Assembly (NCBI RefSeq): GCF_048268305.1
Contig: NZ_JBLWVT010000001.1
Coordinates: 124,001-188,000 of the forward strand
DNA length: 64,000 nt
Direction of reading: 5' to 3'
From: Pseudodonghicola sp048268305
GTDB lineage: Bacteria; Pseudomonadota; Alphaproteobacteria; Rhodobacterales; Rhodobacteraceae
Below the pieces are notes generated by a model that saw nothing but the letters and a program-made list of their open reading frames with translations, was not told the DNA's origin and ran no database searches. The translations under genes were made by a program, and so were the position numbers. Positions 50,676 through 60,003 of this stretch are shown piece after piece (position 1 is the stretch's first letter; every line of letters begins with the position of its first letter).

Positions 50676-51347
50676 ATGGCCGACCAGCGGGCGGAACTCA
50701 CATGGCGCGATGGCGGCGTGCCGGTCTCGACGCGTTTCGACGACCCCTATTTCTCGCTCGATAACGGGATGGCGGAGACGCGGCATGTCTTCCTGGCCGG
50801 CAACGATCTGCCGGCACGGTTTGGCCCCGGGTTCCAAGTTGCCGAGCTGGGCTTCGGCACCGGGCTGAACCTGCTGTCCGCCTGGGCGCTCTGGGAGGAG
50901 AGCGGCCAGCAAGGCGCGCTCGGCTTCACCACATTCGAGGCCTTTCCGATGGCGCCCGCGGATATGGCGCAGGCGCTGCGGGCCTTTCCCGATCTCGCCC
51001 CCTGGGCGGCACGGTTCCTGGCCGTCTGGCAGGGGACGGGCCGGGTGGACCTGGACACGCTGCGCTTCGAGATGATCGAAGGCGACGCGCGCGCCACCCT
51101 GCCCGAGTGGCAGGGCTGCGCGGATGCCTGGTTTCTCGACGGCTTCGCGCCGGCCAAGAACCCCGAGCTTTGGGGCGATGATCTGCTGGCGCAGGTGGCC
51201 CGCCATACCGTCCCCGGCGGCACCGCCGCCACCTATACCGCCGCCGGTTTCGTCCGCCGCGGGCTGGAGGCCGCCGGTTTCGCGGTGGAGCGCGCGCCGG
51301 GGTTCGGCCGCAAGCGACATATGACCCGCGCGAGGATGCCGGAATGA
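50676..51347 (+). CDS. mnmD: tRNA (5-methylaminomethyl-2-thiouridine34)-methyltransferase MnmD
   Basis: A 223-residue SAM-dependent methyltransferase that makes mnm5s2U in the wobble position of tRNAs. It corresponds to the N-terminal domain of E. coli MnmC alone. Motifs: YFSLDNGMAETRHVFLAGNDL, SAM site VAELGFGTGLNLL, and the catalytic WFLDGFAPAKNPELW. Ends with RKRHMTRA. Overlaps the EamA transporter start (ATGA). Confidence 0.93.
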   Translation: MADQRAELTWRDGGVPVSTRFDDPYFSLDNGMAETRHVFLAGNDLPARFGPGFQVAELGFGTGLNLLSAWALWEESGQQGALGFTTFEAFPMAPADMAQALRAFPDLAPWAARFLAVWQGTGRVDLDTLRFEMIEGDARATLPEWQGCADAWFLDGFAPAKNPELWGDDLLAQVARHTVPGGTAATYTAAGFVRRGLEAAGFAVERAPGFGRKRHMTRARMPE

Positions 51348-52219
51348 CCGAGCCGCAACGCAATAACGTGCCGCTGGGCATTCTGCTGATGGTCGGCTCG
51401 ACCATCGTCTTTGCCTTGCAGGACGGGATTTCACGCCATCTGGCGGGGGCCTATAACACCTGGATGGTGGTGATGATCCGCTATTGGTTCTTCGCCGCCT
51501 TCGTTATTTTCCTGGCCGCCCGGTCGCGCGGCGGGCTGCGGGCGGCGACGCGGACCGAACAGCCGCTTCTGCAGATCTTTCGCGGTCTGCTGCTGGCCGG
51601 CGAGGTCTGTGTCGCGATCTATGGCTTCACCGTTCTGGGGCTGATCCAGAGCCAGGCGGTGTTCATCTGCTATCCGCTGCTGGTGGCGGCGCTGTCCGGC
51701 CCGGTGCTGGGCGAAAAGGTCGGCTGGCGGCGCTGGGTGGCGATCGGCATCGGCCTGGTCGGGGTGATGATCATCCTGCAACCGGGGGTCGGCGTCTTCA
51801 ATCCGGCGGCGATCATTCCGCTGATCTCGGCGCTGATGTTCGCGCTTTACGGGCTTTTGACCCGCTATGTGGCGCGGCGGGATACGGCGGCCACCAGCTT
51901 CTTCTGGACCGGGGTGGCCGGGGCGGTGATGATGACCGCGATCGGCATCTGGTTCTGGCAGCCGATGATCGGGACGGACTGGATCTGGATGTCGATCCTC
52001 TGCGTTACCGGGGTGCTGGGCCATTGGCTCCTGATCAAATGCTATGAGGTGGCCGAGGCCGGCGCGGTGCAGCCCTTCGCCTATTTCCACCTGATCTGGG
52101 CCTCGATCCTGGGCATGACGGTCTTCGGCGAGGTGCTGCGCGACAACATCCTGATCGGCGCGGCACTGATCATCGGGGCCGGGCTTTTCACCCTATGGCG
52201 CGAACGCGTGAAGGGTTGA
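51344..52219 (+). CDS. EamA/DMT family transporter
   Basis: A 291-residue inner-membrane protein with about ten TM helices in two EamA repeats (begins LGILLMVGSTIVFALQDGISRHL; second repeat starts near residue 155). The DMT superfamily exports metabolites or drugs; substrate unknown. Coupled to mnmD by ATGA. Its last 27 bases overlap the 3' end of the lytic transglycosylase gene on the other strand. Confidence 0.9.
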   Translation: MTEPQRNNVPLGILLMVGSTIVFALQDGISRHLAGAYNTWMVVMIRYWFFAAFVIFLAARSRGGLRAATRTEQPLLQIFRGLLLAGEVCVAIYGFTVLGLIQSQAVFICYPLLVAALSGPVLGEKVGWRRWVAIGIGLVGVMIILQPGVGVFNPAAIIPLISALMFALYGLLTRYVARRDTAATSFFWTGVAGAVMMTAIGIWFWQPMIGTDWIWMSILCVTGVLGHWLLIKCYEVAEAGAVQPFAYFHLIWASILGMTVFGEVLRDNILIGAALIIGAGLFTLWRERVKG

Positions 52220-54199
52220 GCCGGCAAGCTCCTGCGAAAACGGGATCGGCAGCGCCGGCAGCCCCAGACGGGCGCGATAGATCGGCAGGCTCTCGGTGAC
52301 CCGCATGACGTAATTGCGGGTCTCGTCGAAGGGGATGTTCTCGATCCAGTCGACGATATCGGTGCCGGGCGCGCGCGGGTCGCCGAACTGGTCGATCCAT
52401 TGCGCCGGACGACGCGGTCCGGCGTTATAGCCGGCCGCCATCAGCACCACATTGCCGTTGAAATCGCCGGCGAGCTTGGCCAGGTAAGTCGCCCCGAGCC
52501 TGGCGTTATAGGCCCAGTCGCTGGTCAGCCGGTCGGTGCTGTGCCCGCCGAGGAGCCCCAATTGCCCGGCCATCAGCTTGGCGGTGGCGGGCATCACCTG
52601 CATCAGCCCGCGGGCGCCGGCGCCGCTGATCACGCCTGGGTCGAATTCGCTTTCCCGCCGGGCGATCGACAGGGTCATCTCCCTTGCCATCGGCAGTTGC
52701 AGATCGGCGACCGCATGCAGCGGGTAATAGGCGCCCTCCAGCACGATGCCACGGCTGGCGGCGCGCTTGGCGATCATCACCGCCAGATGCGGCCGGTTCA
52801 TGTCCAGCGCCATGGCGCCCATCTGGGCCGCCTGGATCGGGTCGAGGCTTTCGACCAGATGGGTGAGAAAGCGTTCGCCCAGGTCGGTTTCATCGGCGTC
52901 AAGCAGCATCAGCCCGGCCTTGGCGACGCTGGAAGTGAGAAACGCGGCCTGATGCCAGTCGGGCGGCGGCGCCGGGTCGAGCGGCGCGGCGTCGAAGGGG
53001 CGGCCGATCTTTTCGGCGGCCAGCAGCCCATAGAACGACGTCTGTTCGCTGGCGGCCATCGCATAGGCGGCATAGGCGTTGTCGGCATCCCCCAACGCCG
53101 CATAGGCGCGCCCCAGCCAATAGCCGGCACGCCCCTTGGAGATCGGCGTGGCGACGGCGGCCTCGAAATTGCGAAAATGCCGGATCGCCGTCTTGGGATC
53201 GTTCAGCCGGGTCAGCGCGGCATAGCCGGCGATCCATTCAAGATCGGCGTAATCATAGCCTGCCGCAGGGGTGAGCTGATGGCGCGCCGCGATCTTATAG
53301 GCGAGCGCCCCGTCGCCCGCGCGCAGCTTTTCGCGGGCCAGCCAGCGGCGGCGTTGCGCCCAGGCGGCAGGCTCGCCCAGATCGGCGGCGCTGTCGGAAT
53401 GCTCGACCAGCAGCGCGATGGCCTCGTCGCTGCGCCCCTTGCGGTGACGCCAGACGAAACGGGCATGCGACAGGCCGGGATCGTTCTGCAGCCGCTCGGG
53501 CACCTTGGCGATCAGCGCATCGACGTCGGGCGACATCTCGAGCAGCGCCATCCGCGCCTCGGCCAGGGCGCGCTGGTCGGCGGGGACCAGCGGCAGCATC
53601 TGCCGGGCGCTGCCCAGGTTGCCGTCCCAGATCATCCGGTCGAGCCGTGCCTGATGGTGCGGCGCCAGCAGCTTGCCATGCCGTTCGAGATAACTCTCCT
53701 GCAGGTCGGGGCCCATCGGCAGGGTACGCCAGGCCAGCACCAGGCCGGCCTGGGAATCGCCCATCTGGCCTTTCTCGGCCAGCGCCTCGGCCTGGGCCAG
53801 CGCGCCTTCGGCGGTCTGCGGCGGCTGGCCGGCGAAGAAGGCCAGCACCTGATCGACGGGGGCCTCGGCAAAGGCCGCCTCGCTCTTGCGGCGCAGCCAG
53901 TCGAGCCCCGGCCAATCCGGCCGCCGGTTCAGAAAGACCAGCACGTCGTCGGCCGTGCCCTTGCCGGCCCTGAGCCAGTTCCAGACGATGATATCGCGCG
54001 AGATCGAGCCCGGGGCGCCCGAGATCGCCAGCGCCTGATCCCAGTCGCCGGCGCGCATCGCCTTGAGGCCCTCGGCCAAGGCATCCGGGCCGGCGGCGCG
54101 CGTCGGCGTCGCGGTGATCAGAAACACCAGCGCCAGAACCGCGAAGAGCCCCCGAAGCGGGGCAGGGCAGAGCCGCCCCATGCGCAACATCCCTTGCAT
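52193..54199 (-). CDS. Soluble lytic transglycosylase
   Basis: A 668-residue periplasmic muramidase (Slt70 type) that cleaves peptidoglycan with formation of 1,6-anhydro ends. Signal peptide about residues 10-35; a long superhelical (alpha-rich, TPR-like) region to about residue 480; C-terminal SLT domain with catalytic Glu in ARRESEFDPGVISGAGARGLMQVMP and GYNAGPRR. Three ATGs at 54199, 54190 and 54181 compete for the start. Divergent from dapA. Confidence 0.93.
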   Translation of the reverse strand: MQGMLRMGRLCPAPLRGLFAVLALVFLITATPTRAAGPDALAEGLKAMRAGDWDQALAISGAPGSISRDIIVWNWLRAGKGTADDVLVFLNRRPDWPGLDWLRRKSEAAFAEAPVDQVLAFFAGQPPQTAEGALAQAEALAEKGQMGDSQAGLVLAWRTLPMGPDLQESYLERHGKLLAPHHQARLDRMIWDGNLGSARQMLPLVPADQRALAEARMALLEMSPDVDALIAKVPERLQNDPGLSHARFVWRHRKGRSDEAIALLVEHSDSAADLGEPAAWAQRRRWLAREKLRAGDGALAYKIAARHQLTPAAGYDYADLEWIAGYAALTRLNDPKTAIRHFRNFEAAVATPISKGRAGYWLGRAYAALGDADNAYAAYAMAASEQTSFYGLLAAEKIGRPFDAAPLDPAPPPDWHQAAFLTSSVAKAGLMLLDADETDLGERFLTHLVESLDPIQAAQMGAMALDMNRPHLAVMIAKRAASRGIVLEGAYYPLHAVADLQLPMAREMTLSIARRESEFDPGVISGAGARGLMQVMPATAKLMAGQLGLLGGHSTDRLTSDWAYNARLGATYLAKLAGDFNGNVVLMAAGYNAGPRRPAQWIDQFGDPRAPGTDIVDWIENIPFDETRNYVMRVTESLPIYRARLGLPALPIPFSQELAGSTLHAFAP

Positions 54200-54361
54200 T
54201 TCTCATATAACCGTGGCTAGAGCCTTTGACGATAATCCGCGCAGAGCGGGGATCAACTCACAATCGTGCAACGCGCCCCGGTTCGGCGGGACGCAAGGCA
54301 CAGGATAGCAGATTTCATGGCGGGTGGAGCCCCGCCCGACCACGCTTTAAGGAGCACTTCC

Positions 54362-55234
54362 ATGTTCAAAGGCTCAATGCCGGCCCTCGTCACCCCGTTC
54401 CGCAACGGCGAGCTGGACCTGGATGCACTCAAACGTCTGGTCGAATGGCAGATTGCCGAAGGCTCCACCGGCCTCGTGCCGGTCGGCACCACCGGCGAAA
54501 GCCCGACGCTTAGCCACGACGAACATGAGACGGTGATCGCCGAGGTGGTCAAGGCCGCCGCCGGCCGCGTGCCGGTGATCGCGGGCGCCGGGTCGAACAA
54601 CACGGCCGAGGCGATTCGCTTCGTGCAATTCGCCGCCTTCGCCGGTGCCGATGCGGCGCTGGTGGTGACGCCCTATTACAACAAGCCGACACAGCGCGGC
54701 ATGATCGCCCATTTCACCGCGCTGCACGAATGCGCCGAGATCCCGATCATCATCTACAACATCCCCGGCCGTTCGGTCGTCGACATGGCGCCTGCGACCA
54801 TGGGCCAGCTGGCAAAGCTGCCGCGCATCGTCGGCGTCAAGGACGCCACCGGCAAGATCGAGCGGGTCAGCCAGCAGCGTGCCACCTGCGGCGCCGATTT
54901 CATCCAGCTCTCGGGCGAGGATGCCACCGCGCTGGGCTTCAATGCCCATGGCGGCGTCGGCTGCATCTCGGTCACCGCCAACGTCGCGCCGAAGCTTTGC
55001 GCCGAATTCCAGGCGGCGACGCTCGCGGGGGACTACAAGCTGGCGCTGGACTATCAAGACAAGCTGATGCCGCTGCACGAGGCGATCTTTATCGAGCCGG
55101 GGCTGGTCGGCGCCAAATACGCCCTGTCGAAACTGGGCCTGTGCAGCGAAGAGGTCCGCTCGCCGCTGACCACGCTGGAAGACAGCACCAAGGCCGCGAT
55201 CGACGCCGCGATGAAGCACGCGGGTATTCTCTGA
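54362..55234 (+). CDS. dapA: 4-hydroxy-tetrahydrodipicolinate synthase
   Basis: A 290-residue TIM-barrel enzyme for the first step of the lysine/diaminopimelate branch: pyruvate plus aspartate semialdehyde. GTTGESPTL binds pyruvate, TPYYNKP carries the catalytic Tyr, IIYNIPGRS the Arg, and Lys160 in VGVKDATG forms the Schiff base. AAGGAG is well placed before the ATG. DAP feeds peptidoglycan synthesis, matching the adjacent lytic transglycosylase. A terminator follows. Confidence 0.96.
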   Translation: MFKGSMPALVTPFRNGELDLDALKRLVEWQIAEGSTGLVPVGTTGESPTLSHDEHETVIAEVVKAAAGRVPVIAGAGSNNTAEAIRFVQFAAFAGADAALVVTPYYNKPTQRGMIAHFTALHECAEIPIIIYNIPGRSVVDMAPATMGQLAKLPRIVGVKDATGKIERVSQQRATCGADFIQLSGEDATALGFNAHGGVGCISVTANVAPKLCAEFQAATLAGDYKLALDYQDKLMPLHEAIFIEPGLVGAKYALSKLGLCSEEVRSPLTTLEDSTKAAIDAAMKHAGIL

Positions 55235-55293
55235 TCCAGGGCCTGCGCATCCGGGGCTGTCCCGGGGGCGCGTGTCATTGCTTAGAGCACGAG

Positions 55294-55328
55294 AGCGCAG
55301 GATGCCGGCGGGCTGTCCTGCGCTTTTC
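55294..55328 (+). terminator. Rho-independent terminator of dapA
   Basis: AGCGCAGGA pairs perfectly with TCCTGCGCT around a 13-base loop, followed by TTTT. It lies 60 bases after the dapA stop. Confidence 0.75.
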
Positions 55329-55405
55329 ATTTGGCGACGGCCCTGCCGGGATGTTCTCCTCCCGGTGATCCCGAGACGGTTGCCCCAATGGTCCGCGATG
55401 CGGGG

Positions 55406-56869
55406 TCAGAGCAGGGCGCGTTCCGCCTCGGCAATCCGGGCGATGCCGCCGGGAATGCGCGCGGTGGGGATCGAGGAATAGCCCAGCCGGTAAAAGCGCC
55501 CCGGCCGGTCGGGGCCGGCGAAGAAGGGGGTGCCCGGTTCGATGAAGACGCTGTCGCCCTGCAGCCGGGCGGCCAGCTGGGTGCTGTCCACCCCCTCGGG
55601 CGCCTGCATCCACAGCGACGAGCCACCATAGACCCCGCGCCCGGCGATGGTCAGCCCCTGGTCGGCGATCGCGGCCTCCATCGCGCGGCGGCGGTCGTGC
55701 AGCGCCTGGCTCATCCGCCGGATCTGGCTGTCGTAATGGCCGAGCGACAGGAAATAGGCGGCGGTGCGCTGGATATGGCCGGGCGGGTGGCGCAGCATGG
55801 CGGCGCGCAGGGCGCGGGCCTCGCGGATCAGGGGTTCCGAGCCGACCATGTAGCCCAGCCGCAGCCCGGGGAAGAGCGATTTCGAGAAGCTGCCGACATA
55901 GATCACCCGTCCGTCCTCATCGAGCGACTTCAGCGCCGGCGAGGGGGCGGCGAGAAAGGCCATCTCGAATTCATAATCATCCTCGACCACCAGCGCGTCG
56001 AGCGCGCGGGCGCGCGCGAGCAGCGCCTGCCGGCGGCGCAGCGGCATGGTGGCAGTGGTCGGGCATTGGTGGCTGGGGGTGGTAAAGATCACGTCGGTCC
56101 CCTCGGGGATCGCCTCGGGCGGCAGCCCGTCGGCATCGACCGCAACCGGGATCAGCCGACAGCCGGAATGGGTCAGCAGATCGCGCTGGGCGGGGTAGGA
56201 GGGATCCTCGATCACCGCCTGGCGATGCCGGTTCAGCAACATGCGCGAGGTCAGCCAGAGGGCGTTCTGGGCGCCGAGCGTGATCAGAATCTCCTCTGGC
56301 CGGGCCGAGATGCCACGTCGCGGCAGGCTGTGGCGGGCGATGTATTCGACCAGCAGCGGATCGTCGCGGTCGTTGTAATCGTCGGTCAGGGCGGCGAAAT
56401 CCTTTTGTCCCAGCGCCCGCAGCGCGCATTGCCGCCAGTTGGCGTGATCGAACAGCGTGGGATCGGCCTGACCGTAGATGAAGGGATAGCGGAAGCCGCG
56501 CCAATTGTCGGGCTTGCGCGGGGTGTCGCCGCCGGTGAACCGCTGGACCAGGGCGCGCGACCAGTCGACGCTATCGGTGCCGCGCGGGCGGGGTGAATAG
56601 GTCGGCGGCACCGGGGCGCTGTCGGAGACGTAATAGCCCGACCGACCGCGCGCGGTGAGATAGTCGTTCGCCACCAGTTCGGTATAGGCGAGTGTCACGG
56701 TGATCCGGCTGACCCCCAGATGTGTCGCCAGCCGGCGCGAGGAGGGCAGCTTTTCTCCGGCGTGGAAACGGCCGGAGAGGATGCCTTCGGCGATCATCTG
56801 TTGAACCTGCGCCTGCAGGGTGCCCGGGGCGCCGGGGGTGAGGAAGAAGGTTTCGATGGCGATGGACAT
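55406..56869 (-). CDS. MocR/PdxR-type regulator (GntR HTH fused to aminotransferase domain)
   Basis: A 487-residue regulator. The N-terminal GntR winged helix (about residues 15-80) reads LQAQVQQMIAEGILSGRFHAGEKLPSSRRLATHLGVSRITVTLAYTEL; the rest is a fold-type I aminotransferase with the PLP lysine in YVGSFSKSLFPGLRLGYM. PdxR members sense PLP; others control amino-acid or GABA/taurine genes. The ATG at 56869 matches the family; the frame runs on up into a repeat, which is not part of the gene. No divergent target gene; only the repeat lies upstream. Confidence 0.93.
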   Translation of the reverse strand: MSIAIETFFLTPGAPGTLQAQVQQMIAEGILSGRFHAGEKLPSSRRLATHLGVSRITVTLAYTELVANDYLTARGRSGYYVSDSAPVPPTYSPRPRGTDSVDWSRALVQRFTGGDTPRKPDNWRGFRYPFIYGQADPTLFDHANWRQCALRALGQKDFAALTDDYNDRDDPLLVEYIARHSLPRRGISARPEEILITLGAQNALWLTSRMLLNRHRQAVIEDPSYPAQRDLLTHSGCRLIPVAVDADGLPPEAIPEGTDVIFTTPSHQCPTTATMPLRRRQALLARARALDALVVEDDYEFEMAFLAAPSPALKSLDEDGRVIYVGSFSKSLFPGLRLGYMVGSEPLIREARALRAAMLRHPPGHIQRTAAYFLSLGHYDSQIRRMSQALHDRRRAMEAAIADQGLTIAGRGVYGGSSLWMQAPEGVDSTQLAARLQGDSVFIEPGTPFFAGPDRPGRFYRLGYSSIPTARIPGGIARIAEAERALL

Positions 56870-56943
56870 TGGGGGGCGGGATCTGTTGGACCTAAATGCC
56901 CTATAAACTGGACTTAAGGGCGGCGCCAGCGTCGCGTGCGGGC

Positions 56944-57110
56944 GGGGGGCTCTGCCCCCCACGGCCTGCGGCCTCCCCCCGGGATATTTCAGGCTAGAAA
57001 AAGGGGGGGTGAGCGGCGCCAGGAAAACAGTCCAGTGGACTGTTTTCAGCCGCGAGCGGGCGTAGCCCCGGGAGGCGCAGGGACAAACAGTCCGGTGACC
57101 GTTCCGCGGC
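56944..57110. repeat. Dispersed intergenic repeat, copy 5 (modules A and B)
   Basis: Stem-loop GGGGGGC-tct-GCCCCCC (56944-56960), a C-rich link, GGGATATTTCAGGCTAG, an A-tract and G-tract, then the palindrome GAAAACAGTCC-agt-GGACTGTTTTC (57023-57047) and the same 40-base tail as at 38362, ending in a degenerate second palindrome. This is the largest copy besides 38260 and nearly identical to it. Together with the stem-loop at 57137 it fills the 316-base gap between MocR and the 5'-nucleotidase gene. Confidence 0.85.
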
Positions 57111-57136
57111 GAGGTCGCGGGAAATGCGGGAATGCC

Positions 57137-57170
57137 CATCTGCCCCTCCCCGGCGGGGAAGGGGCAGATG
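57137..57170 (-). terminator. Long stem-loop downstream of the 5'-nucleotidase gene
   Basis: CATCTGCCCCTCCCCG pairs with CGGGGAAGGGGCAGATG except for one bulged A. It starts 16 bases beyond the stop. No T-tract, so terminator activity is inferred. Confidence 0.5.
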
Positions 57171-57185
57171 GATGGTCTGCCCTGG

Positions 57186-59183
57186 TCAGGTGAGGGTCAA
57201 TCGACCGTCCAGAGTGATGCCGGTCTGATCCGAGATGGTGCCGATCTCGCGCAGTGCCGCGATCAACTCGTTGCGATAGACAAGGCCGGTGTGGTTCCAG
57301 GGCAGGGCACGCACGTCGAAGCTGGGGATATCACCCGCCACGCCGCCGCCGATCGGCTTGCCGTTCCAGGTCTCGCCAAAGGCGCCGAGCGAGATGTAGC
57401 TGTTGAAGGCCATGGTGAAGGGGGTCTCCAGCACCTCTTCCACCGGCTGGCCGTTCAGGGTGATCCCGACCGCCTGCGCCTCGGCTGCAGACCCGCCGAG
57501 CGCGATCCGGTAGCGGATGCCGGAGGAGAAATGCAGGAACCCGCGCGAGACGAATTCCGAGAGATCGGTGCCCGCGACCTCCTCCGGGCGCAGGATGCGC
57601 TTGGCGTTCGAGGTCAGCATGTCGCGGATCTGGGCACCGGTCAGGGTGGCGACGTCGATCACATCGGCATAGGGCATCACGTCGAACCATTCGCGGAAGG
57701 TCAGCGGTCCCTTGTGAATGCCTTTCGCCAGACCGGTGGCATTGAACAGCGAGAAATCGACCGCCCCACCGGGGAAGCTGGCCGAGCGTTTGACCAGCGT
57801 GTCGTTCATCAGGTTGCCGATGGCGACCTCGCCGACATAGCGGTCGGCGAGGGTGCGGGGGGTGGAGACCAGGGTGTCGGCGGCAACCTCGGCGATCACC
57901 TCGGACAGTTTGGCATCGAGCGCCGCGATCATCGGCGCCATCACCTGTGCTTCGAACTCGGCGTCGTAATCACCATCCTGTTCGGCGGCGGCGAATTTTT
58001 CATCCTCCGGTTTCAGCCGGTCGTCGCGGCGCTTGATCGGGTGCAGCGAGACGTTGGAGAACCATTGATCACGGCCCTGACCCGGGGCCACCGACATCAC
58101 GATATCGCCGAGGAACTGGCCATTCGCCTTGGCCTGGGTCAGCAGCAGCCCCGCCACCATATTGTCGGCGTCGATGCCGTCGGTGTTGAGCTCGGTATGC
58201 GAATGGCCGCCGATCAGCACCACGGGTTTGCTGGCCATCGGGCCGATGGCGTCGGCGATGTCGAAGTCGCCCTCGCCGATCAGCCGGGCGGTGCCGGCCT
58301 TGCCGGATTGGTGCATGCCACGGCCGTAACCGCAGTGCGACAGGATCACCACCACGTCCGACACCGCCTCGACCGCCTTGTAGAGGTTGGCGGCGCTTTC
58401 CACCGGGCTGGCGACGGCCAGGGTCGGATCGCTTTCCATGCCGACCCGGGTGTCGATGGCGGTGGTCAGGCCGATGAAGCCGATCCGGAGGCCCTTTACC
58501 TCGGCCACGGCGGCGGGGGTGTAATCGACGTCCCGCGCGATATGGGCCGAAGCGTTGACATTGGCCGAGAGCACCGGGAAGGCGGCGTCGCGGTCGAGCC
58601 CGATCTTGAGCTGCGCCGCGCCACGGTCGAATTCATGGTTGCCCAGCACGGCGAGATCGACGCCGGCGGCGGAGGCGGCGCGATAGCCGGCGTCGGCGAC
58701 GAAGTCGTCCGGGGTCCAGCCCATCAGCTCGTCAAAGACCGAACCGGTGTGATCGTCGCCGCCGGAGAGGAGCAGCACGATTTCATCGTCGCCGGCCTGG
58801 GCCTTGGCCTGTTTCACCAGTTGCACCATCTGCGCCATGCGGTGGGTATCGCCACGCTTGCCGTCGAGATCGGTCATATGGTTGTGCATGTCGTTGAAAT
58901 GCATCAGCCGCAGCACCCGGCGGCTGCCCTCGGGCAGGCTGCGGGCGGGCTCAACGGCGCCATCCTCGGCCAGGATGGTGGTGATCGGGCCCGACAGCGG
59001 ATCGCCCTTCAGCAGATAGAGCTTTTCGAAGCTGCCCCTGGGGTTCGGCTGGACCGCGACCATCGCCAGTTCGCCGGCGCCGGGGCTGGCATTGGCACGG
59101 GTGACGATGACGGGAGAGACGGCGGCGGCCGCGGCGAGCGCGGTGCTGCGCGCCAGAAAGGCGCGGCGGGTGAAGCGGGGCAT
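57186..59183 (-). CDS. 5'-nucleotidase / bifunctional UDP-sugar hydrolase-like metallophosphatase, Tat-exported
   Basis: A 665-residue exported enzyme expected to dephosphorylate nucleotides in the periplasm. The Tat signal is at residues 1-32 (TRRAFLARSTALAAAAA). The metallophosphatase domain carries HFNDMHNH (metal), GNHEFDRG and GGHSHTELN; the C-terminal 5'-nucleotidase domain follows (from about residue 440: VAIGNLMNDTLVKR, DVMPYADVI). It provides phosphate or nucleosides. ATG at 59183 with GAGG upstream. Confidence 0.92.
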   Translation of the reverse strand: MPRFTRRAFLARSTALAAAAAVSPVIVTRANASPGAGELAMVAVQPNPRGSFEKLYLLKGDPLSGPITTILAEDGAVEPARSLPEGSRRVLRLMHFNDMHNHMTDLDGKRGDTHRMAQMVQLVKQAKAQAGDDEIVLLLSGGDDHTGSVFDELMGWTPDDFVADAGYRAASAAGVDLAVLGNHEFDRGAAQLKIGLDRDAAFPVLSANVNASAHIARDVDYTPAAVAEVKGLRIGFIGLTTAIDTRVGMESDPTLAVASPVESAANLYKAVEAVSDVVVILSHCGYGRGMHQSGKAGTARLIGEGDFDIADAIGPMASKPVVLIGGHSHTELNTDGIDADNMVAGLLLTQAKANGQFLGDIVMSVAPGQGRDQWFSNVSLHPIKRRDDRLKPEDEKFAAAEQDGDYDAEFEAQVMAPMIAALDAKLSEVIAEVAADTLVSTPRTLADRYVGEVAIGNLMNDTLVKRSASFPGGAVDFSLFNATGLAKGIHKGPLTFREWFDVMPYADVIDVATLTGAQIRDMLTSNAKRILRPEEVAGTDLSEFVSRGFLHFSSGIRYRIALGGSAAEAQAVGITLNGQPVEEVLETPFTMAFNSYISLGAFGETWNGKPIGGGVAGDIPSFDVRALPWNHTGLVYRNELIAALREIGTISDQTGITLDGRLTLT

Positions 59184-59294
59184 GGAAACCTCAATGAAAC
59201 GGAATGTTTGGCGAGGCTCTGCTGTCTTTGGGTAACGTCTGGGTGATGGTGGGATGACGGTCGGGTGAAACCTGGGCGACTGCGGCAATCGCGC

Positions 59295-59936
59295 TCAGGT
59301 CGCGCGCAATTCGTCATAGGGGATCATCACATGGTCGCGAAAGGCGGGGCGGTCGGTCAGCCGGTGATAATAGGCCCTGAGTGCCGGCAGATCGGCGCGG
59401 GGGATGTCGATATCGTAATAGCGATAGAGCACATGACCGAACTGGATATCGGCGAGGGTGAAGGCGGGGCCGGCCAGGTAAGCATCTGTTTTCAGGTGGT
59501 CTTCGGCGATGCGCAGCCTGTCTTCTAAGGCAGTGAGCGCGTGGGTGATGGCAGTCGCATCCCGCCGGGCGGGTGGGGTGCGCACCACCCGCCAGAAGAT
59601 CGGGCCGGTGAACCCCAGCGCGATATTGATCTTAGCCCATTCCGCCCAGCGGTCGACCTCGGTTCGGGCCAGAAGATCGGCGGGCCAGAAGCTGTCTGAT
59701 CCGTATCGGCTGGCGAGATAGCGCAGGATGGCGCCGGTTTCCCACAGCGCCGGGCCGTCGCCGTCGCGCTGCACCGGCACGGTGCGGTTGGGGTTCATCG
59801 CCACGAATTCGGGCGTATCGGTGCCGCCGAAGCGGTGGCCGATGTCGTGGCGGATGTGGTCGAGCCCCAGTTCGCCCACCGCCCACATCAGCGCCTGAAC
59901 GTTGGAGGAAGTCTTGCGGCCCCAGATTTCCAGCAT
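59295..59936 (-). CDS. Glutathione S-transferase family protein
   Basis: A 213-residue GST. The N-terminal thioredoxin fold (about residues 1-80) reads LEIWGRKTSSNVQALMWAVGELGL, with the conserved NPNRTVPV and WETGAILRYLASRY; the alpha-helical C-terminal domain follows (about 88-210). The WGRKTSSNVQ segment puts Ser/Thr at the glutathione site, as in theta/beta-like enzymes. Substrate unknown. Confidence 0.92.
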   Translation of the reverse strand: MLEIWGRKTSSNVQALMWAVGELGLDHIRHDIGHRFGGTDTPEFVAMNPNRTVPVQRDGDGPALWETGAILRYLASRYGSDSFWPADLLARTEVDRWAEWAKINIALGFTGPIFWRVVRTPPARRDATAITHALTALEDRLRIAEDHLKTDAYLAGPAFTLADIQFGHVLYRYYDIDIPRADLPALRAYYHRLTDRPAFRDHVMIPYDELRAT

Positions 59937-60003
59937 GCGAGTCTGTCCCTGCGTGATGGTCCGAGACTGGCGGTTGCGGCGCGATTTGGCCAGAGGCCGA
60001 AGG

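Noticed and set aside
55406..57139. A longer MocR start beyond 56869
   Set aside because: The extra 90 codons run through the dispersed repeat and have no similarity to the HTH family.
57132..59246. A 704-codon open frame opposite the 5'-nucleotidase gene
   Set aside because: Repetitive Gly/Asp/His-rich translation with no domain; the minus-strand gene has all motifs and a Shine-Dalgarno.
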